Origin: Poseidonibacter ostreae
GTDB taxonomy: Bacteria; Campylobacterota; Campylobacteria; Campylobacterales; Arcobacteraceae
DNA length: 64,000 nt
Assembly: GCF_009208055.1 (NCBI RefSeq)
Contig: NZ_WFKI01000005.1
Location: forward strand, 47,882-111,881
Direction of reading: 5' to 3'
The notes beneath the pieces are model-generated. The model had not been told where the DNA came from. It saw only the letters and a list, made by a program, of their open reading frames with translations, and did no database searches. Numbering within the stretch: the first letter of the stretch is position 1; each line of letters begins with the position of its first letter. Both the position numbers and the translations under genes were made by a program. Positions 52,992 to 62,549 of the stretch are shown here, piece after piece.

Positions 52992-54169
52992 AAAATAAAC
53001 TTTTAATCGATATAGGAAGTACTTACTTTAAAGTAGCAACTTCTAGTAATGTTGAGCAATATTTTAGAGATTTTAATAAAGATATTTATGATGATTTAGT
53101 TAGTAAATGTTCAAGTACTTTAGATAAATTTAAAAAAGAAGAAGTATTTATTTGTTCATCTGCAAATGGTGGTTTATCTACTTTAGTAATAGGTGTTACA
53201 AACTCTTTTTCTTTAAAATATGCTACAAATATTGCATATAACTCTGGTATTAATATTATTGATACTGTTTTATATCAAGATATAGCAAAAGCTTCAGTTC
53301 CAAGTGATTTAATTGATGTTGTAATAATTGTTGGTGGAATTAATAGTGTTGATAATATCTTCAAAGAAGATTTATTTAATTACTTAGAAAATGTAAACTA
53401 CTCAAATGTTGTATTTGCAGGTTCATCTAAAGATGCAGATTACTTAAGTTCAAATATTGAAAATCTAGTTTTAATTGAAAATGTAATTGATAATAAACTT
53501 CATGTAGTTGAAGAGCCTTTAAAAGAGTATTTAACTAATCTTTATCAAGCTGATATTATGGGTAAGGAAGATATTAAACATCTTTATGACTTAACATCAA
53601 ATCAAATTTATTCAACTCCTTATATTGTAAATAAAACATTGCCTTTAATTGATTCTAAATTTGCAGCAGTTAATCCATTTATTTTAATTGATATTGGAGG
53701 AGCTACAACTGATATTCATTATTCTAAAGATTTATCTTATGATAATATAGTAACTGAGAATGAATATGATAGATTGGTATTTAAAAAACTTGGTGTTTTT
53801 AAATCACGTGAGTCATTAATCTTTGCAGCTAAAAACAATGAGTTTGTATATGAACTACTAGCTCATTTAAAAGTTACAGAAAATATCTTTAATGAAGATA
53901 GTAATAAAAGTTTAAGAATTCTAATGCAACTTGCAATTTTCTTAGTTTTATATAAAGTATCAGAAGTTCATCCTTTATATATCAAGTTAAAATTACACTT
54001 ATTAAAATCTGTTGTATTAACAGGTGGAATTACAAAAGTATTGAGTTTTGAAGAAGTAGAAGATATTATTGCATTTTTCTACAAGAAAATTTTAACTAGT
54101 GATGTTCATCCTGCAATTGTTTTAGATTCAAATTATGATATTTGGACTCTTGGAATAACTCAAAAATAA
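52985..54169 (+). CDS. glmL: GlmL/MutL-like ATPase for the mutase
   Basis: A 394-aa ASKHA-type ATPase. The phosphate-1 motif IDIGSTYFKVAT begins the protein and a second, DIGGATTDIHYS, lies about 230-245, with LTGGIT near the C terminus. GlmL-type proteins accompany glutamate mutase and are thought to act in its reactivation or cofactor handling. The start overlaps the glmE stop by 7 bases. It completes the S-E-L set. Confidence 0.9.
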   Translation: MVENKLLIDIGSTYFKVATSSNVEQYFRDFNKDIYDDLVSKCSSTLDKFKKEEVFICSSANGGLSTLVIGVTNSFSLKYATNIAYNSGINIIDTVLYQDIAKASVPSDLIDVVIIVGGINSVDNIFKEDLFNYLENVNYSNVVFAGSSKDADYLSSNIENLVLIENVIDNKLHVVEEPLKEYLTNLYQADIMGKEDIKHLYDLTSNQIYSTPYIVNKTLPLIDSKFAAVNPFILIDIGGATTDIHYSKDLSYDNIVTENEYDRLVFKKLGVFKSRESLIFAAKNNEFVYELLAHLKVTENIFNEDSNKSLRILMQLAIFLVLYKVSEVHPLYIKLKLHLLKSVVLTGGITKVLSFEEVEDIIAFFYKKILTSDVHPAIVLDSNYDIWTLGITQK

Positions 54170-54179
54170 AGGAAATAAT

Positions 54180-55751
54180 ATGTCAATAAATTGTATAAGA
54201 ACACTAATAGAAGAAGCAAATATCTCAAACCCAGACAAAGTTGCTTTAACACTTGGACATGAAAAGATTACATATAGTGAATTATTTACTAAAGTTAATC
54301 AAATTGCTTATTATTTAAATGAATTAAATATGCCAAGTAAAAGTAGAATTGGTATTTATTCAAATAAAGGAATAGACCAAGTTATTGCAATACTTGCTAT
54401 TTTATCAACTGATTATATCTTAGTTCCTTTAACTAAATTACTTAAACAAGAACAAGTTGAATATATAATAAATGATTGTAATATCGAATGTATTATTACT
54501 GATAAAATCAAACTTGAATCTATTGAAGAAATCAACTTTAAAGGTAATGTAATCTCTTATGAAACAGCTCATAAAGACCTACCATCTTTTGAAGAAATAT
54601 ATAAATATTATAATAAACCTTATGAATGTAATATCTCTGGACATCAAAATGCTGCAATTACTTATTCATTTGGAATGAGTGGAAAACCTAAAGGTATTGT
54701 AATTTCACATAGAAACTTTATTGATTCTGCTCGTGTTGTTTCTCAATACTTAGAATTAAAAGAAGAAGATGTAATTTCAGGAACATTATTATTTAATCTT
54801 GATTATGGATTAAATCAAATCTTTTGCTCACTATACAAAAGAGCAACATTAGCACTACATAGATTTGTTTTACCTAATGATTTTTTCAATCATATTATCA
54901 ATGATAAAGTAACAGTATTACCTCTAATGCCTATTAATTTAACAGATATGTTTGATGAAGAAGAGAATAGACTTCCAAGTTCTGAATTATTACAAAATGT
55001 TAGAATTATCACATCTTCAGGTGGTAATGTTACAAATAAAATGATTACAGATGTAGAAAAATACTTTAGTAATGCAAAGTTTTATTCAATGCATGGATTA
55101 ACAGAAGCATTTAGATCAACTTATTTAGATCCATCTCAACTTAAAATAAGACCTGATTCAATTGGAAAAGCTATTCCTGATGTTGAATTATATGTAATTG
55201 ATGAAGATGGTAATGAGTGTGCTCCTAGAGTTGTAGGAGAGTTAGTTCATAGAGGTGGATATATTTATCAAGGTTATTGGAAAGGTCCAAAACAAACAGC
55301 TCAAAGATTTAAATCTGCTCAAATTTTAAAAAACATCATTAATCTTGATGGAGAATTAAATGACGAAATAGTTGTTGCTACTGGAGATTATGTTTATAAA
55401 GATGAAGAAGGTTATTTATACTTTGTTTCAAGACAAGATAATATGATTAAAACTAGAGGCTTTAGAGTAAGTCCTTATGAAATAGAGTCTGTGGTTTCTA
55501 AAAATATCCAAGATATTACTCAATGTGCAGTATTCTCAATTGAAAATAAAGAGATTGAAGAAGAAATAGTTTTAGTATATACTGCAAATAGTGAATTAAG
55601 TGCTAAAGAGATTACATTTGAATTAAAAAAACACTTAGCATCTTATATGATTCCTAGTAAAATCATATATAAAAAGTCATTACCTCTTATTCCCTCAGAT
55701 AAAAATAAGATTAATATAGATGAATTAAAGAGAGAACTTACTAGTAAATAA
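54180..55751 (+). CDS. AMP-forming acyl-CoA synthetase-like ligase
   Basis: A 523-aa ANL-family adenylating enzyme. The phosphate loop reads SFGMSGKPKG (163-172) in place of the common TSGTTGxPKG. The SMHGLTEAFRSTY segment, GELVHRGGYIYQGYW, TGDYVYKDEEG and the C-terminal IPSDKNKINID lysine site are in order. GLTEAFRSTYLxP resembles ligases attached to exosortase systems, a recollection only. It lies 10 bases after glmL, so it is part of the mutase operon and would activate a carboxylic acid, perhaps the mutase product 3-methylaspartate. No carrier protein gene is seen. Confidence 0.87.
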   Translation: MSINCIRTLIEEANISNPDKVALTLGHEKITYSELFTKVNQIAYYLNELNMPSKSRIGIYSNKGIDQVIAILAILSTDYILVPLTKLLKQEQVEYIINDCNIECIITDKIKLESIEEINFKGNVISYETAHKDLPSFEEIYKYYNKPYECNISGHQNAAITYSFGMSGKPKGIVISHRNFIDSARVVSQYLELKEEDVISGTLLFNLDYGLNQIFCSLYKRATLALHRFVLPNDFFNHIINDKVTVLPLMPINLTDMFDEEENRLPSSELLQNVRIITSSGGNVTNKMITDVEKYFSNAKFYSMHGLTEAFRSTYLDPSQLKIRPDSIGKAIPDVELYVIDEDGNECAPRVVGELVHRGGYIYQGYWKGPKQTAQRFKSAQILKNIINLDGELNDEIVVATGDYVYKDEEGYLYFVSRQDNMIKTRGFRVSPYEIESVVSKNIQDITQCAVFSIENKEIEEEIVLVYTANSELSAKEITFELKKHLASYMIPSKIIYKKSLPLIPSDKNKINIDELKRELTSK

Positions 55752-55752
55752 T

Positions 55753-55780
55753 ATAAATATAGCATTTTTGCTATATTTAT
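55753..55780 (+). terminator. Terminator-like hairpin after the ligase gene
   Basis: Perfect 11-base arms (55753-55763, 55770-55780) with a 6-base loop begin 1 base after the ligase stop. The stem is A/T-rich and lacks a clear T-tract, so it may be weak. Confidence 0.6.
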
Positions 55781-55871
55781 CAATATATTTAAATTTATTG
55801 ATTAAAATCAATTACTTATAAAAAGAAATATTATACAATTACCTCATATAAAAAATAGAAGGATCAAAACT

Positions 55872-56147
55872 ATGAAAAAAATTATCGCGTTATCACTTAT
55901 TACAGCATGTGTTGCAATGGCAAACCCTTATGCAAAATGTGCAGGATGTCACGGAGCAAATGGAGAAAAAGCAGCATTAGGTAAATCAAAGATTATTAAA
56001 GATATGACAAAAGCTGACTTTGTTGCTTCATTAAAAGGTTACCAAGATGGTTCTTACGGAGGTCCTATGAAGGGTCTTATGAAAGGTCAAGTTAAAGGTA
56101 TGGACGAAGCAACTATGCAAGCAATTGCTGATAAGATTGCTAAATAA
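55872..56147 (+). CDS. Small monoheme cytochrome c (c553-like)
   Basis: A 91-aa protein with a signal peptide (1-18) and a single heme motif CAGCH (Cys23, Cys26, His27). Methionine-containing GGPMKGLMKGQVKG offers the sixth ligand. It is the short class I cytochrome of Campylobacterota, carrying electrons in the periplasm between bc1 complex and oxidases or peroxidases. A strong terminator follows. Confidence 0.93.
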   Translation: MKKIIALSLITACVAMANPYAKCAGCHGANGEKAALGKSKIIKDMTKADFVASLKGYQDGSYGGPMKGLMKGQVKGMDEATMQAIADKIAK

Positions 56148-56165
56148 TTTTTAACAAAAAACTTT

Positions 56166-56192
56166 ATAATAGCTAGACTTTCTAGCTATTAT
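56166..56192 (+). terminator. Rho-independent terminator after the cytochrome gene
   Basis: Perfect 12-base arms (56166-56177, 56181-56192) with a 3-base loop, directly followed by further T residues (to 56197) and preceded by A6. It works best on the plus strand and may also end the convergent cyclase transcript. Confidence 0.85.
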
Positions 56193-56216
56193 TTTTTATA
56201 CTATCTTTTTAAAATA

Positions 56217-57056
56217 CTATACAAACTCAATTCTATCTCTACCTTTATTTTTAGCTCTATAAACTCCAAAATCAGCTTTACGTATCATTTCATTTGCATC
56301 TTTAGAATCATTAAAAAAAGAAACTCCCATACTAACAGTAATGGAGATATCTCTTAGTGGATGATATATTTTTTTTGATTTAATATCCTCTTTTAAATCA
56401 TTAAGTTTTTGAACAATATGTTTTTTTGTAATAAAACAAAGAATTAAAAACTCTTCTCCTCCATATCTATAAACTTCTCCGTTTAATATTTTGGCATGCT
56501 TCATTAATTTTTCACCTAAATATATTAAAACCTTATCCCCTGCTTCGTGACCAAAAGTATCATTTATTCCTTTAAATCTATCAGCATCAATAAAAATAGC
56601 ACTTAAAAATCCCGAATTACTTTGTCTTGATAAAATTTTTAAATCATCTTCCATTTTTCTTCTATTATATGTATTTGTTAAATGATCTCTATTCATTTTA
56701 TCTTCTAAAATCTCTTTTTCTTTTAATAACTGTTCAATTAAGTTATCTTTATAGTCTTCCCCTAAATTTGTATTTTTCTGTTCAACAACTTTTCCTAAAG
56801 TAAATTCAAAACAATCTTTAGAACTTGAATAATCGATTTTTTTACACTCAATTACTAAAGATGGACTCTCTTTTCCTAATCCATTTGTAATACTCAAGGT
56901 TTCAAATTGTTTTATAGAATATTCGATACTATTATTAATAATTTTGGGTTCTAAAAGTACTTTTTTCCAATATTTATTATTCTCTTTAGTAAGTATAGTG
57001 ACTTTTTTTAATAAAATATTTTCAAATAACTCTTTTGAAAGCGAAATTTTTTGCAT
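56217..57056 (-). CDS. GGDEF diguanylate cyclase
   Basis: A 279-aa soluble protein. The first 110 residues have no assigned fold. The GGDEF domain (about 115-279) shows DHLTNTYNRRKMEDDL, FIDADRFKGINDTFGHEAGD and the active-site YRYGGEEFLI. The GGEEF signature is complete, so it should make cyclic-di-GMP from GTP. The N-terminal part is probably a PilZ-unlike sensing region of its own. The gene is alone and has a terminator shared with the cytochrome gene. Confidence 0.9.
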   Translation of the reverse strand: MQKISLSKELFENILLKKVTILTKENNKYWKKVLLEPKIINNSIEYSIKQFETLSITNGLGKESPSLVIECKKIDYSSSKDCFEFTLGKVVEQKNTNLGEDYKDNLIEQLLKEKEILEDKMNRDHLTNTYNRRKMEDDLKILSRQSNSGFLSAIFIDADRFKGINDTFGHEAGDKVLIYLGEKLMKHAKILNGEVYRYGGEEFLILCFITKKHIVQKLNDLKEDIKSKKIYHPLRDISITVSMGVSFFNDSKDANEMIRKADFGVYRAKNKGRDRIEFV

Positions 57057-57222
57057 ATTGTATAATTCCTAAAATAATCTATTGAAACTATATCAAGTAA
57101 TTACTTAGCTATCTATTTCAAAATCAATTAAAAAATATTTAAATAAGTTTTACTTATATAATATTTATAAGTATTTAATATAATATCTAGTATTATTCTA
57201 AAAATTAATTTAAGGATTAGAA

Positions 57223-58383
57223 ATGACTCTAAGAGAAAAGTTCTCTCCAATGTGTTTTTTATCAGCATTAGGTGCTGGTGGTTTATCTGTATCATTTTTT
57301 ATGTATCTGATGTTTTTAGTACCACATGAGGGTTCACCAATGGCAACATACGATTTTATTATAATTGAATTAATGAAAGGCTCATGGCTTTCACTTGTTA
57401 TCTCTTTTTCACTTGTATTTATTATAGCTTTTGCATATTTTCATTTTAAACTTCTATTTTGGAATACAAAACAATTTATTTTATACAAAAAAACACAAAA
57501 CTATCATAATTTGATTAATTCAAATGCAGAAATATCATTAATGACTATTCCTTTGACATTTACAATGAGTATAAATGTATGCTTTGTTTTAGGTGCAGTT
57601 TTTGTTCCCGGTCTTTGGGATATTGTTGAGTATTTATTTCCTTTTGCATTAATAGGTTTTTTACTTACTGGATTTTATGCATTAAAAATATTTTTCAACT
57701 ATTTTTCTAGGCTTTTAATTACAGGAGATTTTGATTTTACATCAAATAATAATCTATCTCAAATGATTTCAATTTTTGCCTTTTCTATGGTAGCAGTTGG
57801 TTTTGCAGCACCTGGAGCTATGAGTCATAATATTGGAATTAATGCAATAGGAATATTTGGAGCACTATTTTTTGCTTCTTTATCTATTTTACTATTAGTT
57901 ATAAAACTAACACTTGGTTTTAAAAACATGTTTGAACATGGAGTATCTGTTGAGGCTTCACCATCACTATGGATTATAATTCCTATTTTAACTCTTTTAG
58001 GAATTACATTTGTTAGAGTATCTTTTGGTTTAGATCATAACTTTAATGCAAGTATTGATAAATCATCATTATTTACTTTAACTTCTGTAATCGTATCTTT
58101 ACAAATCATATTTGGTATTTTAGGATATAAAGTAATGAAGCAAATTGGCTACTTTGAAAAGTTTATAGAAGGTGAAATAAAATCTCCTGTTTCTTTTGCA
58201 CTTATTTGTCCAGGTGTTGCTTTTATGGTGTTTGGGATGTTCTTTATAAACTTTGGGTTAACATATAATGAGGTAATTAGTAAATACTCTTTAATCTATT
58301 TTATTTTAATGTTGCCTTTTATGTTTGTACAATATAAAACTGTAATGTATTTCTTTAAATTGAAGAAAAAATTCTTATTTTAA
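57223..58383 (+). CDS. Ten-helix TDT-like membrane protein
   Basis: A 386-aa polytopic protein with about ten membrane segments and few charged loops. The overall layout and small-residue-rich helices (for example AFSMVAVGFAAPGAMSHN) are like the TehA/SLAC1-type TDT superfamily. It also recalls proteins named TsoY in Campylobacterota, some of which contain selenocysteine, but I see no in-frame TGA here. The transported substrate is unknown. AAGGA precedes the ATG. Confidence 0.7.
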   Translation: MTLREKFSPMCFLSALGAGGLSVSFFMYLMFLVPHEGSPMATYDFIIIELMKGSWLSLVISFSLVFIIAFAYFHFKLLFWNTKQFILYKKTQNYHNLINSNAEISLMTIPLTFTMSINVCFVLGAVFVPGLWDIVEYLFPFALIGFLLTGFYALKIFFNYFSRLLITGDFDFTSNNNLSQMISIFAFSMVAVGFAAPGAMSHNIGINAIGIFGALFFASLSILLLVIKLTLGFKNMFEHGVSVEASPSLWIIIPILTLLGITFVRVSFGLDHNFNASIDKSSLFTLTSVIVSLQIIFGILGYKVMKQIGYFEKFIEGEIKSPVSFALICPGVAFMVFGMFFINFGLTYNEVISKYSLIYFILMLPFMFVQYKTVMYFFKLKKKFLF

Positions 58384-58412
58384 TAAATAGAAAAATTATA
58401 AGATGATACAAT

Positions 58413-58432
58413 CTCTAAATTTAAATTTAGAG
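58413..58432. other. Perfect 20-base palindrome before the NlpC/P60 gene
   Basis: Two 10-base arms meet without spacer (58413-58422, 58423-58432), ending 11 bases before the ATG at 58443, so it covers the ribosome site region (GAGG). It may be an operator or a hairpin limiting translation; as a terminator for the upstream gene it lacks a T-tract. Confidence 0.4.
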
Positions 58433-58442
58433 GTTATATCAC

Positions 58443-59720
58443 ATGACAAAAATCAAAAAAATATCTAATATTCTTTTACTTTCAACAACTCTTTTATTTA
58501 CTGCTTGTTCTACAAAAGAACCTATTGTAAAACTTGAAAAAAATGTTCTTAAAAATACTACAATTTATGCAAATGATAATTTTATGAATCAAAATAAACA
58601 AAGTAGTGAATATATTAAAAGATATTTTAAAGCTTGGGAACAAAAAAAAGTTTCTTACAAAATTGAAGATGCGACATGGGGTTTTTCATATAAAAATAAA
58701 ACCGTTTACTTAGAAAATCATATACAAGCTTCACAAAAATGGTTTGAACAACAAATTAAAAATTCAAATTTTGATTCTTATAATACACTTTTAAAAAAAG
58801 CGATTACTTTAAATAATACTAATATTAGAGTTTTTCCAACATCTTCACCTATGTTTTATAATCCTAAAGAAGCTGGTGAGGGTTTTCCTTTTGATTATAA
58901 TCAAAACTCTGCAATTAAAATAAACACACCTATTTTTGTATCTCATTATTCAAAAGATAGAGCATGGGTTTATATGCAATCAAATAGTGTTGGTGGCTGG
59001 ATAAAAGTAAATGATATTGCCTTTGTAGATGAAAACTTTATACAAAAGTTTAAAACAAATAACTATGCAGTTGCTATAAAAGAAAAATTTCCAATTTATG
59101 ATAGCAGCTTTAGAGAATATGTAAAGGTTGCTACTATCTTTCCAAAATTTCAAAATAAGTATATTATTGCAAAAAAGGATTTTAACAATAATGCAATTAT
59201 CACTTATATAAATATAGATTCCTCAAGTGTAGGAAGTATGCCTTTAAAATTTAATGCCAAAAATAGAATTGAAATAGCAAAAGCAATGCTTGATGAACCT
59301 TATGGATGGGGAGGACTACTAAATAATAGAGATTGTTCTAGTTTTACTCAAGATTTTTTTATTCCTTTTGGAAAATTTATTTCAAGAAACTCAAAAGCAC
59401 AAACAAAAAATGGCGAATATCATGATATCTCTACTTTTTCAAAAAAAGAGAAAAAAGAGTTTATAAAACAAAATGCCATACCTTTCTCAACTTTAGTATA
59501 TTTAAAAGGACATATAATGTTATATGTTGGAATTAAAAGAGGTGAACCACTTGTAATGCACAATATGTGGAGCATTAGATTAAAAGATAAGTGGGGCAAA
59601 AAATATAGACATATAGTGGGTAAAGCAACTATTACAAGTTTAGAACCAGGAAAAGAGTTAGCGGATTTTGATGAAAACAATAATATATTACGTCAGGTAA
59701 AAGGTATAGTAATATTATAA
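58443..59720 (+). CDS. SH3/NlpC-P60 family cell-wall peptidase, lipoprotein
   Basis: A 425-aa protein with a lipobox LLFTAC (Cys21-like). A central SH3-like region (about 110-210) is followed by an NlpC/P60 catalytic domain with the active-site Cys298 in NNRDCSSF, and the GHIMLYVG His about 357. The family cleaves peptide stems of peptidoglycan. The two-SH3 plus NlpC layout occurs in Campylobacterota lipoproteins of this class. The gene is alone and carries a perfect palindrome over its ribosome site region. Confidence 0.88.
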   Translation: MTKIKKISNILLLSTTLLFTACSTKEPIVKLEKNVLKNTTIYANDNFMNQNKQSSEYIKRYFKAWEQKKVSYKIEDATWGFSYKNKTVYLENHIQASQKWFEQQIKNSNFDSYNTLLKKAITLNNTNIRVFPTSSPMFYNPKEAGEGFPFDYNQNSAIKINTPIFVSHYSKDRAWVYMQSNSVGGWIKVNDIAFVDENFIQKFKTNNYAVAIKEKFPIYDSSFREYVKVATIFPKFQNKYIIAKKDFNNNAIITYINIDSSSVGSMPLKFNAKNRIEIAKAMLDEPYGWGGLLNNRDCSSFTQDFFIPFGKFISRNSKAQTKNGEYHDISTFSKKEKKEFIKQNAIPFSTLVYLKGHIMLYVGIKRGEPLVMHNMWSIRLKDKWGKKYRHIVGKATITSLEPGKELADFDENNNILRQVKGIVIL

Positions 59721-59798
59721 GTAATAAATTAATAATAATAACGTTATAAAACGATTTTAAATATAGATATTAATAAAAACATTTAAAGGGTATTTCTA

Positions 59799-60185
59799 AT
59801 GAAAGAAGAAGAATTAAAACTAACAGAAGATTCCTTTTTATTATCAGAAACTGATGAAAAAGGAATCATACGCTATGCAAATGATGATTTCTGTAAATTT
59901 GCAGAATACACACTTGAAGAGTTAATTGGCAAACCACATAATATGGTTAGACATCAAGATATGCCTAAAGCTGCATTTGAAGATTTATGGAAAACAGTTC
60001 AAAGTGGTACTCCATGGAAAGGTTTTGTAAAAAATAAAACTAAACATGGAAAATATTATTGGGTTTTTGCAACTGTATTTCCTTTTACATCATGTGATGG
60101 TTCAAAGGGTTATATCTCTTGTAGAAGAATGGCTTCTGAAAAAGAAATCAATAAATATGAAAATATATATAAAACTATGAAATAG
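59799..60185 (+). CDS. Aer/CetB-type PAS domain protein
   Basis: A 128-aa single PAS protein, closest in sequence to the one at 39887. It has SETDEKG, the RHQDMP site (R51, H52, D54) with Gln replacing the usual Pro at 53, and PWKGFVKN with Trp73. The FAD pocket is otherwise intact. It begins a two-gene unit; the NIT-domain chemoreceptor starts 8 bases after its stop. Energy or redox taxis is the expected role. Confidence 0.9.
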   Translation: MKEEELKLTEDSFLLSETDEKGIIRYANDDFCKFAEYTLEELIGKPHNMVRHQDMPKAAFEDLWKTVQSGTPWKGFVKNKTKHGKYYWVFATVFPFTSCDGSKGYISCRRMASEKEINKYENIYKTMK

Positions 60186-60193
60186 GAGCTATT

Positions 60194-62422
60194 ATGATAC
60201 TAAAACTAAAAAGACTATCTGTAGAAAATAAAATGAGATTACTTGTAATCTTTCCTTTAATCTTTATCATTGGCTTATCATTATTTATAACAACCACATC
60301 ATATAAAAAAGAGGTCAAACTTGAGAATGTAAAAGATTTAGTTATTTTAAATACAAAAATCTCTTTATTATTACATGAAACACAAAAAGAAAGAGGCGCT
60401 AGTGCTGGGTATTTAGGAAGTAAAGGTAAAAAATTCAAAGATATTTTAGAAAAACAAAGAAATCTTACAAATGAAAGAATTGAAGAGTTCAAAACATATC
60501 TAAATAATTTCTCATACTATCCTAATAAGGGAAAAGAGACTATAAATAATGTATTAGATGAATTATCTAAAATACAAAATTTAAGAAATAGTGTTGATAC
60601 CTTAGAAATTAAAGCTAAAAAAGCAATAGGATTTTATACAAATTTAAATGCTAATTTATTATATTTTATTGCAAAATCTTCTTTAATTGCTGAAGATGAA
60701 TTAATCATTAAGGATATTACTGCATACTATAATTTTTTAATGTCAAAAGAGAGAGCAGGAATTGAAAGAGCAGTTGCTTCAAATGTTTTTGCTGAAGGTA
60801 CTTTTGCTCCTGGTGTATTTTTAAAACTTTTAACTTTAATCAATGAGCAAGATTCTTATATAAAATCATTTTATGTTTATAATTCTGAAAAAGAAGAGTA
60901 TGTAAGAGAAAAATTTAAAAATCCTATTGTTGATGAAGTTCAAAGAATGAGAGATATTTTACTATCTTATGATGAAAATAGAGATATTGTTTTTGATGTA
61001 GAACCTACTTATTGGTTTACTACTATTACAAAAAAAATCAATATTTTAAAAGAAGTGGATGATTATCTTTCTAAAAGTATTATAAAAGAGATATCTGAAA
61101 TAGAAGAGAAGGAATATAATAAAATGCTATTAATAGCTATTTTATCAATTGTAATTATAACAATTGTTCTTTTATTTGTAATCTTTTTTATTGGAAGTAT
61201 AAATAGAGGGATTGATAAAATTTATTATGGTATTGAGGATTTTATTAAATACTTAAATAAAGAAGTTAATGAAATTGAGTATATAAAACTAGGAACAAAA
61301 GGTTCTTTAGGTAATCTTGCAAAAATGATAAACTCTAATATAGATAGAATGAATGGTAATTTAGAGAAAGATTTATTATGTGTAGGAGAAGCTACTATTA
61401 CACTTGATAAAGTTGAAAAAGGTTATTACGGCTGTAGAGTAAACTCAATTGCAGCAAATCCTCAAGTTAGGATACTAGCAAATACTATTAATAAAATGTT
61501 AGATAATCAGCAAAAAGTAATTAATGATATTTTAAAAGTTTTAGATGAGTATACAAACTATAACTATTTAAGTGTAATTAATACAAAAGATTTAAATGGT
61601 GAATCTTTACAAATGGTTGAAGGAATTAATGGTTTAGGTGAATCAATTACAAGTATGTTAGTTGAAAATAAAGTAAATGGGGAAACTTTACAAAAAGGTT
61701 CAAATCAATTATTAAAAAATGTTGATGAATTAAATACAGCTTCAAATGACGCAGCAGCTAGACTTGAAGAAACAGCAGCAGCAGTTGAAGAGATTACAAG
61801 TAATATTGCCTCAAGTAGTGAAAATATTGCACAAATGGCAAAAAATGCAAATGAATTAACAGTATCTGCAAACGATGGTGAAAAACTAGCAAATGAAACT
61901 GTTTCATCAATGGATGATATTAATACTCAAGTTAGTGCTATTAATGAAGCTATTTCTGTAATTGATCAAATTGCATTCCAAACGAATATACTTTCATTAA
62001 ACGCTGCAGTTGAAGCAGCAACTGCTGGTGAAGCTGGGAAAGGTTTTGCTGTTGTTGCACAAGAAGTAAGAAATCTTGCAAGCAGATCTGCTGAAGCTGC
62101 AAATGAGATTAAAACATTAGTAGAAAATGCAAGTTCTAAATCTAAAGAAGGAAAAAATATTGCAGATTTAATGATAAATGGTTATCATAATTTAAATGAA
62201 AATATAAGTAATACTTTATCTTTAATTGATGAAGTAGAAAACTCTGCAAAAGAGCAAAAATATGGAATTGAACAAATAAGTGATGCAATTAACAGCTTAG
62301 ATAAACAAACACAAGTAAATGCAAATATTGCAAATCATACTAATGATATTGCAGGAGAAACAGCTAGTTTAGCCAAAAATGTAGTTGAAGCAACTTCTTC
62401 TAAAGAGTTTAGAGGAAAATAG
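60194..62422 (+). CDS. Chemoreceptor with NIT-type periplasmic domain
   Basis: A 742-aa membrane receptor. The first membrane helix (about 15-33) leads into a NIT-like sensor domain (about 50-300), with the HETQKERGASAGYLGS signature of nitrate-sensing four-helix bundles. A second membrane helix at about 312-335 is followed by a HAMP-like segment and a full signalling module with LSLNAAVEAATAGEAGKGF. It ends SSKEFRGK without a pentapeptide. It lies 8 bases after the PAS gene, so it forms a CetB/CetA-like pair, with the membrane receptor also able to sense a ligand. Confidence 0.9.
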   Translation: MILKLKRLSVENKMRLLVIFPLIFIIGLSLFITTTSYKKEVKLENVKDLVILNTKISLLLHETQKERGASAGYLGSKGKKFKDILEKQRNLTNERIEEFKTYLNNFSYYPNKGKETINNVLDELSKIQNLRNSVDTLEIKAKKAIGFYTNLNANLLYFIAKSSLIAEDELIIKDITAYYNFLMSKERAGIERAVASNVFAEGTFAPGVFLKLLTLINEQDSYIKSFYVYNSEKEEYVREKFKNPIVDEVQRMRDILLSYDENRDIVFDVEPTYWFTTITKKINILKEVDDYLSKSIIKEISEIEEKEYNKMLLIAILSIVIITIVLLFVIFFIGSINRGIDKIYYGIEDFIKYLNKEVNEIEYIKLGTKGSLGNLAKMINSNIDRMNGNLEKDLLCVGEATITLDKVEKGYYGCRVNSIAANPQVRILANTINKMLDNQQKVINDILKVLDEYTNYNYLSVINTKDLNGESLQMVEGINGLGESITSMLVENKVNGETLQKGSNQLLKNVDELNTASNDAAARLEETAAAVEEITSNIASSSENIAQMAKNANELTVSANDGEKLANETVSSMDDINTQVSAINEAISVIDQIAFQTNILSLNAAVEAATAGEAGKGFAVVAQEVRNLASRSAEAANEIKTLVENASSKSKEGKNIADLMINGYHNLNENISNTLSLIDEVENSAKEQKYGIEQISDAINSLDKQTQVNANIANHTNDIAGETASLAKNVVEATSSKEFRGK

Positions 62423-62429
62423 AATTATA

Positions 62430-62467
62430 ATATAGACTAATTAAGAAAATTTTCTATTAGTCTATAT
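62430..62467 (+). terminator. Terminator-like hairpin after the chemoreceptor gene
   Basis: Perfect 12-base arms (62430-62441, 62456-62467) flank a 14-base loop that can itself pair through A4/T4. It begins 8 bases after the receptor stop. The stem is A/T-rich without a long T-tract. Confidence 0.6.
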
Positions 62468-62549
62468 AAACTAATTATTAAACTCCAAATAATAATAAAA
62501 TTATGATATCATTATAAATAGTATTTTCAAGCTATTATAAGGTAAGTAA

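Noticed and set aside
57223..58383. Selenoprotein reading of the TDT-like protein
   Set aside because: Some relatives may carry selenocysteine, but no in-frame TGA or SECIS-like hairpin is visible.
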